Shown here piece by piece: positions 21,216-34,000 of a stretch of 64,000 nucleotides of DNA (positions within the stretch are counted from its first letter, which is position 1; each line of letters opens with the position of its first letter). Origin of the DNA: Enoplosus armatus (lineage: Eukaryota; Chordata; Actinopteri; Centrarchiformes; Enoplosidae); assembly GCF_043641665.1 (NCBI RefSeq), contig NC_092188.1, forward strand, positions 16,699,704 through 16,763,703, read 5' to 3'. Below the pieces are notes generated by a model. The model ran no database searches. It was not told the DNA's origin and saw nothing but the letters and a program-made list of their open reading frames with translations. The position numbers and the translations under genes are program-made.

Positions 21216-22435
21216 GGTTTTGGACAGACAAATGTCGTCCTGCCAATAGGGGCATCAGATCAGAAAACGCTTCTATATTTTCCATTTAAAATATGTGAAA
21301 ACAGGTGGGCTGACAGAGAGTCAGAAAGATGGTTTCCTTCACCCTCTTTCCCTCAGTACTACAAGTGTCTGCTCTCCTACACTCAGTCAAGGTCAATTGA
21401 GTTTTCCACTCTGTTATCAGTGTGGTTTTTGATGGAATAGTGCAGATAACAGAGTACTCAGAAAAGATGGAAGGAAACAGGAGATCAAGAACTGCTGGTT
21501 CTCAAATAATTATTGCACCTTCTCCACATAGCGACAGATTTATTTCTAACCTTTAACATACCATATAGCTTTCAACACTCTCAGCTGCACTCAAAGCGCT
21601 CCACAGCAGGGTGGATTTATTGGACGATTGGTTTGGAAATAGCTTGAAGTGTTTAACTGATTTTACAGGAAAGTAAATATTGATTTGGAATGTTTGTTGT
21701 CCTTTCCAATTTTGATTTTGCTCAGAGGATTGTGACTTATTGACTAAGATTCAGTGTGGACAAAGCAATAAAGTAAAAGCAAATGGGAAGTTTAAGTCAA
21801 ATCAGTATATCTTGGAAGCTGGAGCGAAGGATTCCTCATAGCTGTCTTCAAGATGTAATTGCTTGTTGCCAACATCACAAATGAGAAATGAATGGTGCCC
21901 AACTGGCAGGCTTCCCTTGCTGAAAGGCCTTGACTGGATTGAATAAGGGGCTGTGGGATGACAATCGTCTTATGTCTGAGCCACAACCCTGTAGGTTTTA
22001 TCATCTCTAAGATAAGTCAATAATTAGTATTTCTAATAAGTGGCACATTTGCGTAACTGTTTTAATTCAAACTTGGAACAGGTAATAAAGCCATAGCGGC
22101 CAATAAGGGTCATTCTTATTTGGGTGTACCATTGAATCTAATTTGAGCACAGTCAAACCTATTACAATTACCAAAGTATTACCACCCCACAAAAAGAAAA
22201 AGCATCCTTGATTTTTACGGCATTCTGAAAGTTTTTGAAAGAAATTTTTGGTGTGGTTTTGATCCTCAATTTGTGTAAAAAGTGAAAAAAAAGATGTTTT
22301 CTGCTATATAGATAGATATAGATAGATGTTTTATGTTTCACAACCACCGCAATACACAAACACACACAGTGTAATCAGGACCTGCCTCAGTCAATGGCAT
22401 CATCACTAAAAAGTACCGACAACACTTTGACGGAC
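21216..22435. other. Gene-free spacer
   Basis: AT-rich, with a short GATA/TAGA run at 22307-22328. No credible genes. Confidence 0.45.
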
Positions 22436-22439
22436 CTCA

Positions 22440-22800
22440 ATCTAACCAGGCCTTTTCCCATCAAGGCGCGATTATGTGACTAGCCTCGAGTTACTAGCAA
22501 TAAAAGAAATGTCTCTCTTTTTTATTACATCTCCCAATCGTGAACAATGGAGCGTTTGCCTCTGAGCCATTTATTCAGCTCTGATGTATGATTAGCACAG
22601 GGCAAATCAATACCATGTTGGATGATCTTAACGGAAAAGTACTGTGATTTCCCCTCCGTCACAGGGCCAAAGCGCTGATATTTGTCTGTCAGCAGTGACA
22701 TGCTATCTCTAGCAGGGGCACTGGGGCCAAAACACAGGTATTGATCCTGTCAACATTGATGGCCCTAATGGTGTAGAGGATGAGGGAAACTGCCTGCCAC
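22440..22800. promoter_or_regulatory. Candidate conserved non-coding element with TALE-type sites
   Basis: A non-repetitive block with 'ttgtctgtcagcagtgacatg' split about 22683-22703, 'cctgtcaacattgatgg' and 'gtattgatcctg', that is CTGTCA/TGACA and TTGAT words of the Meis/Pbx kind. It also has 'ctgatgtatgattagcac' and 'ggccctaatggtg'. Composition is clearly more balanced than its flanks. Confidence 0.35.
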
Positions 22801-23888
22801 TGGAAATGTAATGCACTGTACGGAACAACCTCCTGGAACAAAGAAAGGAACATGATTTTTATCTGTTTTCATTGTGAATTATACTGAAGTTCCTCAGTGA
22901 ATATTGCACAAAGTAAAAGGGAATACGCTAACAAGAATATCCTTAAGTCATAAAAGCACCTTTTTTTTCTGCAATGACAAACACACCAGAAGCAGACACG
23001 CTGGTCTCTTTGCTCAGAGTTTGTTGGACCATACATAATGAGACTTGGTTTTTGTCCAGATATCCACAGTTTTATTCATCCCCAAAGAAGTTAAAGTTAG
23101 TTTTTGTGTGATTTTCTGTTCTCATCCGCTGCCACTCTAGGGAACTCAAAGGTACTATCACTACTTCTGAAGAATAAGAAAATCTCATGAATATGTCTCT
23201 ATGTTTATGTTTGTCTACTGGGACCAATGTGCACAGTCTTATAGCTACATATGTTGTGTTGGAGGAATGTAACTCTGTGATTTACATGCATTTTTGTACT
23301 ACAGTCACACATAAGGTCAGTCCATTACAAAAAAGGGTTGTCACTAACTTCGCTTATAACAGAAGAAACTGACAAAAAAAAAGGCACTTAACCAGAAATA
23401 CCCCATTTCTTGTGTTGTTCTGTGTTGTATACCAGGTGCTGTTGTATTCTCAAGAGGCAAATGTATATGAGAAGTATCAGAGACCTTCTTAAGGGTGTCA
23501 ATAGACTCCTGCGTGTGTTGTATGTTTGTATGCATATTAATTTTCAGCAGCTTTAATATGAATCTGTGAGGGGAAAAGGGACTTTAAAGAGATGTTAAAA
23601 ACAAGCAACCTTTATCAAAAAGCCAGCAGCTGCACTCCAGAACCATGTTGTACTCCCACCCTGTACACACACACCTCTCATCTTATATTTATAATTGAAT
23701 AGCATGGTAGAAAGTCTGGCTAAGCAGTTAATCCACTAGTTTGGCGGAAGTTGGCAGAAAGATATGAAAAAAGGGTGTAATGAATGCGACCTGCCTTCAG
23801 GAGCCGATGCCTTTCGTCTAAAGTATCGAAAGTCAACATAGGAGCCTCTGATTACTTAAAACAGTCGGCTTGCTGACCATTGACATTC

Positions 23889-23926
<38 letters not shown>

Positions 23927-24825
23927 AGGGGAGACTGGAATGGTGACGAGCAAATACATACAATACAGGACTACTGCTATGCATATGCAGTACGTGTGTG
24001 CAAGTGTGTGTGATGCATTAGTCTGTGTGAGTGTGTGTATATCCAGTGCCCCTGGCTAAGTCTCTTCAGATCTTTTCTTGTTTATGTATTTCCCTTCCTA
24101 GACTGAGGCCCCGGGACTATGCTGGGGGCTATACAGACACAGAGGAGCGGGAGGAACATTTTATTTATTTATTGTCAGGAATTATCACTCAGCATAAATA
24201 GCAATACAGCCAATGGATGGGAGGGTTGGTGTTCTAATAGCTTGGGAAGTGATGCAGAATTGCAGCTGGAGATGAATGAAGTATTACACAGAGCAGTGTG
24301 CTTATACCAGTATGCACAGATGTAAATGGAGCAATTTAAGGCTTTAAGGTTAAATTCAGGTGAGAACTCAAGTATAGTTATCAAAGATTGAGTTTTTTTA
24401 ATGGCCATGGAGCTGCAAAAATAAATTCTGTATCTGCTGGATTCAAACATGGCAAGTTTACCGCTAACTAAACTTAATGAGACATCATCAAACATAATTT
24501 GGGTCCTCGACAACAAACAAGATTCGTTTTATTTTGTGTGCCAGTCAAGTCAAAAGAAATTCTTCAGAATCATTACCATAGCTGCTACCCTGCACATTAC
24601 AAAATCATATTATTCACATTCTTGTTAGTCATCACACCACCTGTTATTCCAGCTTCTCAAGTTTTCAAGGAAAAGGCATCATTGAGGTTAAGCTACAGTA
24701 CACAACACAGAGCACAATGCCATCAGATAAGTTGTCAGTCACGGACAGCTGGGAAAGGCACATACACACACAAACGCTCACACTAAGATGTGCCAACACA
24801 TACTCTGAGTGCTTCTGGATAGAAA
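22801..24825. other. Gene-free spacer with a (GT)n microsatellite
   Basis: No coding signal. A pure GT tract occupies 23891-23925, and GT-rich scraps follow to about 24040. The frame 24175-24516 (113 codons) has no recognisable domain. Confidence 0.5.
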
Positions 24826-24829
24826 CAGA

Positions 24830-25040
24830 GAGTGACAGTGATAGAATTTACTGTGATGGTATCAGCAAAGCAGCCATCACAGCTTTGGCAGATTGGAAGG
24901 CCATCAGGACCCATCTCCCTGGCTCTGATCAGTGTTCGCATCCTGACATCAGCCCGCGATGTTAACTCCAGGCCCTGAAAGGGGGCTATGAACCATGATC
25001 AGCGATATCAAGCCACCAGGAATAGAAATCCATTTTACTG
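24830..25040. promoter_or_regulatory. Candidate conserved non-coding element
   Basis: Balanced repeat-free DNA ('gcagccatcacagctttggc', 'ctgatcagtgttcgcatc', 'gaaccatgatcagcgatatc') with several short palindromic GATC words, flanked by CA-rich and G-rich low-complexity DNA. Confidence 0.28.
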
Positions 25041-26575
25041 CCTTGAGGAGAAAATGGAAGGGGGTGGGGGGGTGAATGAATATTAGTGGCCTCCTGGTCT
25101 GGTCTGGTCGGGTCTTAGTTGGGTGTCTGTCTCTCTCTCCCTCTGCTTCGCCACGCTGGGCCCTTCAGCTGTTTTCCCTTCTCCTCTTGTTCTGAAGGTT
25201 AAAGGATTAGGAGCTGTGTTTTCAGACCGGATTGCTGTCCTGGCATGGATTTAGATTTTGGCCACACACACAAGAAACTAGAGCCCCAACACACGCGCAG
25301 GTGCACATATGTACATGCAAACACACACACATACACACAGACAGACAGACCACCGGCACCACCGCTGAGCAGGAGGTTGTGGGGATTAGCAGGAAATACC
25401 ACAAGATGGTGGCCAAAGCATTTTTTTTCTTTCTTTATGGAGCTAAATAACAAAATGAGAACAAATCAGAGGTGCTTGTACAAAGTTGTTTTTCACTCTC
25501 CCCCCTCCCTCTCCTGTCTCCTCCTTCCTTCCTCTGGTCCTGTCTAAACATGCTGACCAAGTGCGTTGTGGCATTTCCAAAAGCAAAAATCCATTAAATA
25601 TAAACACGGCGTGTGTGTGTCTCTTTTTTCTGATCTTTCTGCTTTCATTTGATTCTTTTTCTGTTTTGCTTGGAAACTTATTGAGATGCCTGTATAGCCA
25701 AGCAAAGTTGTGATGAATTATTGATCGATGACAGCTTCATCAAAGCGCCGTGTAGTACACGTACTTGGCATTTCTTAACACTGAATTTACAGAGAACCGA
25801 CACTAATGCGCTTATGTCGTTCAAACTTGTTTACAAATTGGGGCGAGTCGGTGCACCTCTTGCTTTAAAAAAACTGACGTCCAGGTACTGACAGACCTGG
25901 CCTGAAAGCATCTACGAGTGCAGAGGAGAAATTGTGTCTGTGTGTATGACTGTGTTTGGGTTTGCATGAGGGAACATACACCAGACTTTAAAAAATGTAT
26001 GAAGAACACAGCCTTTTGCTTTCTCGACACAGAGAAAGAGAGCAAACGGTTCCCAGAACGCCAGGGGAAAACACAGTTCAAATAGTGTGAGGGCGAAGGG
26101 AACAGATCAGAGAGAAAGCTGTTTGCAGTTCAGGCCTACAAGGCAATTCTTCCCCTGACTCCCAGGTGAGAGAGCTCAAAGAGAAATAAACCTGAGGTAC
26201 CAATTTGCTGAGTTTTGTTCAATAGATGGGCGAGTGCCTAGAGATTTTACCCCGAGTGCACAGGAGCCAGGGCCAGTAAACAAAATTACTTAAGGATGGT
26301 TACATATTCTCTCTCTGTCTTCCTTCATGCTTGAAGGGGACAAGCTCTTTGTCTTTGCTCTGCCCAACTTGTGTTTCATGTGAGTGCATGCAGGTAGATA
26401 GAGAATAGGCGACATGTACTCTATCGTCTCAATCTTGACAACTTCTGGGCTGTTTTCCTTGTCTCTTTTACAAATCTTTTTCACTCACATGAAGTGCCGA
26501 CTCAAAAGCTGAATGGAAAAACTTTATCAGAGTGGCTTTAACTTTGGAGGGCTGTGAAACTGCAGGATTTATTTA
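25041..26575. other. Gene-free spacer, partly low complexity
   Basis: A G-run at 25062-25073, a CA/GACA mix at 25320-25352 and pyrimidine-rich DNA at 25120-25190 and 25495-25540. No credible gene. Confidence 0.45.
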
Positions 26576-26579
26576 CTGT

Positions 26580-27120
26580 ACATCTTGAATCCTCATTTCT
26601 TATCAGCCGTGTGGTTTTATGTAGCTGTGTGTTGATTTTCATAATGCGATGCTGATTTATGTACAGACAATTGCGAATAACTTTTCATATGCCATATCTT
26701 CTCTTCGGTACACGTAAATGCAGACAGGAGCTCTGCGGGTTTGAATAATTGCGGCAATGAATATTCCACAGCGAAGATAACACACGGTGTTATTTCAAAC
26801 CCCACAGACACAGAAGTTTCATCACAACGCTCATGATAAAACTGACTGTGACATACATCGCAGGACACCCCTCGCCCATTTTACAATATGCCCTTCCGTG
26901 CTAAACAGTGAAATGAATTCCCACACATCACCATCGCCAAAACCTGGACCCCCCTTGGAACAACCCATTAATTCACCCAGATCACAATCTGCAGAGATTC
27001 AATTATTCCTGAAACCATAACCATAACACAAGGCTATGACAGGGCCATATATTCAAACCAATATTTATTTGTAATAATGCCAGCACTCTCTCTGTCAAAG
27101 CCCCAGCAGACAGGTGGAAA
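26580..27120. promoter_or_regulatory. Large candidate conserved element (about 540 bp)
   Basis: One of the cleanest enhancer-like blocks in the window: no simple repeats, even composition and many homeodomain words ('ttcataatgcgatgctg', 'ttgaataattgcgg', 'caatgaatattcc', 'cccattaattcaccc', 'ttcaattattcctg', 'tgtaataatgcc'). The frames across it are short and unlike protein. I infer a developmental enhancer of the Irx desert. Confidence 0.42.
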
Positions 27121-27453
27121 AGGCACTGAGCGGAAACAGGACATAGTCTATTGAAAGGCCCTGCTGATTTATTAATGCTCTCCCATTTAAAAGTCACTTC
27201 ATTTTTCCACGCCTTCAGTCCACACAACCCTATATGTGTGTATGTTTGTGCCCATGAATCAGTGTTGTTGAAATACACAGTATATTCCTGCGTTAACATT
27301 CCTCTGTTGGTATGCAAAGGCTGTATAATTTCAACACACTCAAACTAAAAGTTAACACAAGGCTCAGGACATGAGGTTTATATTACTTATGTTTAAATAT
27401 TTTGATGAAGCCTTCTGCACATTGGTGATGCTTGAGAGGCCAGCTCAGAGTTT

Positions 27454-27456
<3 letters not shown>

Positions 27457-27512
<56 letters not shown>

Positions 27513-27517
27513 TTTTT
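27457..27517. repeat. (AT)n microsatellite followed by poly-T
   Basis: (AT)24 at 27457-27504 runs straight into a 13-base T run. Confidence 0.95.
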
Positions 27518-28855
27518 CTTTATGATTGACTGCGAAGGGGGAAAGAGAAAAAAACAAAAACAAAAGACAAATGGTCGTGAATTACAGAGAGAGTGAGTGA
27601 ATGCCTCAGAGAGTCGAGATGTAGAATTCAGATGTATGGTAACAGATGGCAAACCATGCAGAAATCAAAAGATAGTTTTCATTTTTCTTTGATTCTGCAG
27701 TGGTAATATTAGATGCAAATGGAACCCATACTACAGAATGGATGGTCTCAGAAACAAAGACACACATCGCTTGAAGTTTGCTTTCCACAGCGCCACTTTT
27801 TTTTAGTGAAAATGAGTATTGCAGATTGCTTCACCTGTTTGTGTTCAGCACATTCATTTCTGGGAGCTGGAAACTACAAAGGCGCAGACTCCAAACAATC
27901 ATCTGTCAAATGCAGAGAAGGTCTGGAAAAAAGCCATCATTGTTTACACTTGACCAACATTACCAAAGCCACATGACGAACGAACAAAGTAGAAACTCCT
28001 GTGTGCATGTGTACGTGTGTGCGATATCACTTCAGCGTATAACTCGTCTCTGAGTTGTTTGATCCTAATTGCAATATTATGTCTCAAAAAAAAAAAAAAA
28101 ACAGCCAGGTCCCGGCACCGCGTAGTTGTTTTCAGAGTGAGAGAAATGAATTCTCATTGTGTGGCTGTTGTAATGTCACAGATGAGGACCGCTCTGACCT
28201 GAGCTTGAACTCATCAGTTGAAATGAAGTTGTTCACTCAGCTGTAGAAGACAAACCATAGTCGCTGCGGATTAATCAACCCCATCAGGGCGCGTGCAGTC
28301 GAGGGCTCCTGCTCGAAATGGCTTCCACCCGCTTCCACTTTGACCCCAGGAAATGTTGGATTAGAGGGAGTGTGCATGAGTAAAGAGCAAGACCCTGACG
28401 TATGTATGATATACTAAATTATATAGAGGCTTAAATGAGATGTCTAACCTAACGTGTGGTTGTGGGTCGGTGTGTGTATGAATGTGCTTTATGAAGTGCA
28501 GTTCCTGTCTACCATCATTTTTTTTTGGGTTGTGTGTATATGGGGGGCATTTTTACAATGCAATTATGGCACTGGGCATGTTATGATTTCCGTATGATTT
28601 CTATGCAGTGCCATATGCCGCACAGCTGTCGAAGAGTGCAACTATGCAAAGATACTGTAACATTTTCTACAGTGCTGCTTTCCAGATGTCCTTGAAAACA
28701 CACTTCAGACAAAAAAAAAGGGGGAGAGAAGACAAGTTGGTTTTGGAAGGAGTTGCCATTTCTGGTGAAGTCTGCCTGGCTATTTATCAGTCAGCAGGTA
28801 GCATCTCAGCTGAATTTGACTGCTTATGTAAAGCCAAACTGTTGTGTTTTAGATA
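27518..28855. other. Gene-free spacer
   Basis: No coding signal. A 17-base A run lies near 28086-28102. Short blocks at 28250-28380 look less repetitive than their surroundings, but carry no motif I recognise. Confidence 0.45.
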
Positions 28856-28859
28856 GAGA

Positions 28860-29040
28860 TATAAAGAATTTATATTTTTTCACATTTTATTGTCAATTCT
28901 ATATGTTTTATTTATGCTTCTTGACTTGCTGCATTGCTTTATCTTTCCTTACATTTTGTACTTACTATGTTTATTGTTATGTACCAATATGCCCAGGCAA
29001 AATCTTTGTATGTTGGCAATAAACTTGATTCTGATGCTAA
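28860..29040 (+). mobile_element. 3' tail of a truncated LINE-like retroelement
   Basis: The stretch ends 'ttggcaataaacttgattctgatgc' split around 29013-29037, preceded by 'ccaggcaaaatctttgtatg'. This closely follows the tail that many fish non-LTR copies carry ('caagacaaattccttgtatg ... ttggcaataaa ... gattctgat'). Only the 3' end is present and no reverse-transcriptase frame survives. I would not assign a clade. Some non-autonomous elements share this tail. Confidence 0.5.
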
Positions 29041-31533
29041 AGACAGAGTTGTAAACATTTGGAAGCCACTCAAGAAGGAGTTTTTGACAAGATAAACAAT
29101 GCATGTGCAACATCAAAAGTAATGTGCTGTGATTCTCAAATGATAAAATTCTGAATTTTCATGAGGCTGTTTGCTACACTCATTACTTTGTAGACAAAAA
29201 ATAAATAAATAAATACATCTTTGGTTGTGAAATCTACCAAGTCCATCAAAGCTTGCAAAGCAGATGTCCTTTGCTTAACTTGTGTTCTAAAGTACTTTCC
29301 ATGCACTGTAAACTAAACTCCAATCCTTTCGCCTTCTTTCCATTGTCGTTGGCAGTATGTGTAGGTAAGTCAATGTAGCTATCATAGGCTGTGATGGGGC
29401 TTCACAGGCTAGATACTAAAAGCCATACATTATGTAGTTGTCAAGGGATGTTGATTTGTCAGAGTCTTTAGAATTTCCTGGGTATTGAAACTAGAAGCCC
29501 TTTGCTTTTGTATGAAACTTTGATAGGCGCAAGAGAGAGGAATATGATCCCATTATTTTCTGGCTTTGCACTAGCCTGACCATATGATTTACTCACCGCC
29601 TTCTAAACACAGAGAGAGGAAGTGTGAGGGAAAGAATGGAAACAAGAGAGAGAGAGAGAGGCTTGAGTCATTGCATTTGCACGCATTAGAGTTTGCAAGA
29701 CTAATGTTTTGGAAAACAAGAATAGGGAAAAAGTAAAATGCTGCAAATGGCTCTGCGTGACTGGATTTGGTTTGAAAAGGATATGTACGCGTCTGAGGAA
29801 AAGGTTCCCAGTGATATATCCAACTGGAAATTTTTAATCTCACAGCTGAAAACTTTAAATACAAAAGCCGCTCTTCAGGTTCACTCACTCTGCCTGGATT
29901 CACAATTGCCACAGCTTACTGTGTAAAAACTGATTACTCCTCCCAGCTCAACAACTTATCCCAGTGTTTGTGTGAACTTAGACAATATGCAGCGATTGTC
30001 TTAAGATGTTTGGCTCTTCCAAATCAATCAAATATTAAATAAATGTTAGTTTTATTTCCCAAACTATGCAGATTCATTTTTTTTAATGGATGTGATGCTT
30101 TGTCCATTTGCACCATCAGTTAAAACTGTTACCACAAGCTGCTGTAAAACAATATTTTTTTCCCATTACATGAAACAATCAGTAAACACTGGCTAAGGAT
30201 AAGTGCAGTTAGACTGTTGTTTTCCAAAGCTGCTGGGCAATGTTACAATGCAGGGAGCACTTCACGTCTCCATCCAGCACCAAATCTCTTCCAGTGTTTG
30301 TCATACACACCATTGTTGAAGTACTTACAAAGATTGAAGATTATCTCCCCCTCGCTGGGCAACGCATGTTTGCAGCAGAGTCTCACATGTATAATTCATT
30401 GGGAAAATAAATTGTCAAGACTTTAAAGAACACAATGCATTTTGTACTGGGCAACACTTTGCTTTTTACCCTCCAAATTATTTATTGTTCCCTCTACTCC
30501 CCCAGGCCTTGGCCTGACCTTAAGTTACTTCTAATTGGCTCTGCTGCCACACTGCTCTGTGTTTACCCGCCCCTCTGGTGTTTAGTGCGACACAGTCCAA
30601 CAAAAGTAGTGCAGCCTTGTCTGTAAATGTTGGAGTATAATACAGAAATCCACCAAACAAACAAACACTTTCCTCTTCTTCCTCTATCATTAACAGATAC
30701 ATTGCTGCTTATTGTTTAAAGGCACAGCAGTCAGATACATTATGCACATGGTTAGTTTTCAGGTGAAAATCTTTCACTCACTTTAAAAGGTTATTTAGAT
30801 GTAAACAATGCGAGAAAGAACAAACTGAGCTTTTTGTCTGGAAAATGCATCAATAACTCACAATACTAGAAATATACTTACTTGAATGTTGCTGTTTTGT
30901 TTTGTCTTCTATGATAGTAATGGAATATTGGTGGTTTATTGACTGTTGGTTGGCCGAAAACAAGCAATTTGAATAAGTCAACTTGGGCCTTGGGGATGTG
31001 TCCCATTAATAGATAATGTAAATATTTGGTAGTTGCATCCTTAGTTTGTAATGTTCAACTGTATCCAAGCAGGTGTGTATATATACATAAATGGAAATGC
31101 TTCACACATATCACCGGACAACCCAATAAGAAAACTTTATAGGCTAATAGAATTATCCGTGCTGTTCTCCATCTATTGTTTGATGTGAGGACTCATCAGT
31201 CATGCTGCCTTGATACTATTACACACACACAAGAAGAGCAGGGGGAGATAGGAGGGCTGTTTCTGCAGCATCTTACACTGTGTAATTACATAAACAATAA
31301 TATGTGATATGTTATTAGGAGTGGAGAGGGGAGTTTGGGAAAGGGGGGGGGGGTGGGGTGCAAGACTCCTCTGAGGTCTTTGTAATTCCCTATTTGATAG
31401 TGAGGCTTACAGCAATTAAGATGTTTAATTCAAGGATTTAAGCACTAAGGATTCAGACAAGAAGAGAAAAAAAATAATAATCATGGGTGGTGGCTGAAGT
31501 TTGGGGTGGATCTGACTGCATTTGAATGTTGAT

Positions 31534-31536
<3 letters not shown>
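29041..31536. other. Gene-free spacer
   Basis: AT-rich unique DNA without credible frames. A G-rich run at 31335-31360 and short GA tract at 29647-29660 are low complexity. Confidence 0.45.
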
Positions 31537-31574
<38 letters not shown>

Positions 31575-31648
31575 CCCCTCTCTCTCTCTTTCTCTCTCTC
31601 CCTCTCTTTTTCTCTCTCTCTCTCTCTGTCTCTCCGCCTCTCTCTCTC

Positions 31649-31684
<36 letters not shown>

Positions 31685-31689
31685 CCCCA
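31537..31689. repeat. Polypyrimidine (CT)n tract with a 60-bp tandem duplication
   Basis: About 150 bases of almost pure pyrimidine. Within it, 31561-31620 and 31621-31680 match at about 57 of 60 positions, including the shared 'ctgtctctcc' interruption, so the tract grew partly by duplication of a 60-base unit. The Arg/Glu frames on the minus strand are artefacts. Confidence 0.9.
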
Positions 31690-31859
31690 GTCCCACTTGA
31701 AGTCTCCAAGGGACTGAGAGGATGTGAGGAGAGTTGATCATTGCATTGCACTGATAAGCAAAAATGTTTCCAGAGCGTAAAAGAACTCTGTGGTGTGTGA
31801 GAGGGATAAACTATAATCTGCAACCACACACTGAACTTCACTGCTAATATTTGCATTGG

Positions 31860-32060
31860 AAATCAGACGGAAGTTATGCTAAGCTTTCCCCATTATAGCC
31901 CGACGTGGTGTGAAAGGTCTTCCCCTCCTTCATTTGAATATGGCCTCCCATGCATTAGAAAAATACACATTTGGACGAGTGGAGGATGGGATGACAATTT
32001 ATGAGGATGCATTTTTTAAATGATCTCTTAGCAAGGTGGGTTGCTCCCCCCCATCTTGCT
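31860..32060. promoter_or_regulatory. Candidate conserved non-coding element
   Basis: Directly after the CT tract, a repeat-free block with 'ccccattatagcccgacg', 'catttgaatatggcctccc' and 'gacaatttatgaggatgc'. Enhancer-like texture. Confidence 0.28.
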
Positions 32061-33740
32061 TTTGCTCACTCTGGCTTCATATACTGTATATAAACCTATT
32101 TAAAAAGCTAAGTGAAATGCATTATTGGGATTGATGTGACTGAATTTCTTCTTCCTCTCTCTCTCGAGCAAATAAATAAAATCCTCTCACATGTTTTCAT
32201 GCTTAGTATGCTGTTAATATATACAAATATGTATCATTTTCTAAATGTTTATTTTTTAAGTAGCACACAAGTAAAGTAAAATGAGCTCATAGATCAGATC
32301 AATGCATCTTAGAAACCCAGCTCTCCAATTGGAATTCAAAACACCCTTTTGTTTCCTTTATTTTCTTAAATTACAGTTTCTTCTATCTCTTTCATTTCCC
32401 TCTTAACTTTAACATTTCCCTTAACTGCTTTTTTTTTTTAATCCAGTAACTTTTTTTTCCAAAGACCCACCACAGGAAATGTGTTCATTTGATCAACCCT
32501 GTGTTGTGCAGGATTGATAAGATTAACAATCAAAAGCATTACTGATTCAAAGCATTACAATTAATGTTCTCATTATTAAAAATCAGTGAATTAAAGCCGG
32601 TGTTTCTAGAGGGGAAATCACACTGCCGCCGTCATGCATATCTGTTAACATGAAGCAGCACACAGCAGAGGGTGAAGCTGAAGGGGAACACTTCAATGTG
32701 AAAACTCTGTGATACAGGGACTATTTTGTCAGTGATATAAACCATTAAGTTATTTAACCCTATTACAGTTCCCATTTTCCCCAGTCCACTGCCTTGATTT
32801 AGGTGTAAAGGGCACTTACACCTGCATCTAATCACTGTTTACACCCGGTTTGCAAAATGCCATTGTGCTTCTTGTCACCGGCTCTAATGGGGACATTTGA
32901 ATCAGTGTTTTTGGACCACACAGGCAGCTTCCTATATACTATAGTAATTTTCTCACTGACTTACCTTGTAATCATTGTTGTCAGTCATCTGCCCACAGAA
33001 TGTCTATAATGATTTGATGTACATTGAGTTTAATTATACAGTTTGGCCACCTTTCATACTTGAATATAAACTATCCTACACCTGTATCTGCAACATTGCT
33101 GTAGTTAGTGCAGTCAGATTCAGAGATGGTGTCTCAACACCTGATACAGTGCAGTACAGTACAGTAGTAGTACAGTAGAAGTACAGTGCTTGAACTTTTT
33201 TATTTGTGAAAATAGATTCCAAATCAGCTGTTTTTTAGCAATTAGTTTATTGTTTGTTTGTTTCACTATTTAAAGTCAGCAAACATGTCACAAAGCTATG
33301 GTCAACTCCATAGTTAAATCTTTGTTCAAGGATTCTCAGAATTTACTTGGCTTATACATTTTAAATAAAGAAAGAAATAATGTGTAACACTTTCTGAATT
33401 TTTTCCTCTTTTTTCTTGCATACATGTCTAAAAAGATCAATTAAATGGTAACACTGCTCACATGCTTCCATATATTCAATGTGATCACTGTGGTAAAACA
33501 CTGGGGCATCAGACAGTTATGTGCAGTTGAGTTGACCGGCATTTAGCGCATTTCCACATGACCAAACATTAAGAGAAATACCAGCTGAACAGCCTCTGCA
33601 TAGGGCCAGGCTTTGAAGTGATTAAAAAAATATATATTTCTATAATGTAATGTCATTTAGAATCACACAGGCAAAAGAAAGTGTGTGAAATTGCGCAGAT
33701 AATCAGCTAAATCTCTCAACATGAAAAGATAATTGCTCCA
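32061..33740. other. Gene-free spacer
   Basis: AT-rich. Contains a degenerate CAGTA pentamer run at 33146-33188 ('cagtacagtacagtagtag' and neighbours). No genes or clear transposon ends. Confidence 0.45.
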
Positions 33741-33744
33741 GAAA

Positions 33745-34000
33745 TTAGCTGTACCTGAGGTTCATTTGTTTGGTCATGGCTAGTTTCATATATGGCGATG
33801 ATCGGATATTAGCACTAATTAGAGCCAGGTCAGAGTTCTTGAAGGTCGGACGTTAATGTGTAGGATCATTGAAATGCTAATTATAAACAGATTAGAAAGT
33901 TACGGTGCTTTATGGGGGGCTCTTTGGTAATTTAAGCACTGGTTTTTGTGTAATAAAGGGTTATCCATGAGCAGAGGAAATTAAGCTTTGCTTTTTTTTC
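33745..34000. promoter_or_regulatory. Candidate enhancer, dense homeodomain cores
   Basis: In 250 bp I count repeated TAAT/ATTA words: 'gaaattagctg', 'agcactaattagagcc', 'acgttaatgtg', 'atgctaattataaac', 'agattagaaag', 'ggtaatttaagc', 'gtgtaataaagg' and 'ggaaattaagc'. No simple repeats interrupt it. This is the densest such cluster in the window and a strong visual candidate for a homeobox-regulated enhancer, possibly autoregulated by Irx or responding to other homeodomain factors. Confidence 0.42.

Noticed and set aside
24040..24056. CTCF-like GCCAGGGGCACTGG on the minus strand
   Set aside because: It is one G short in the core, breaking the match to the CTCF consensus.
31481..31856. Arg/Glu-rich minus-strand frames
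   Set aside because: They are translations of the (CT)n tract and have no unique sequence of note.
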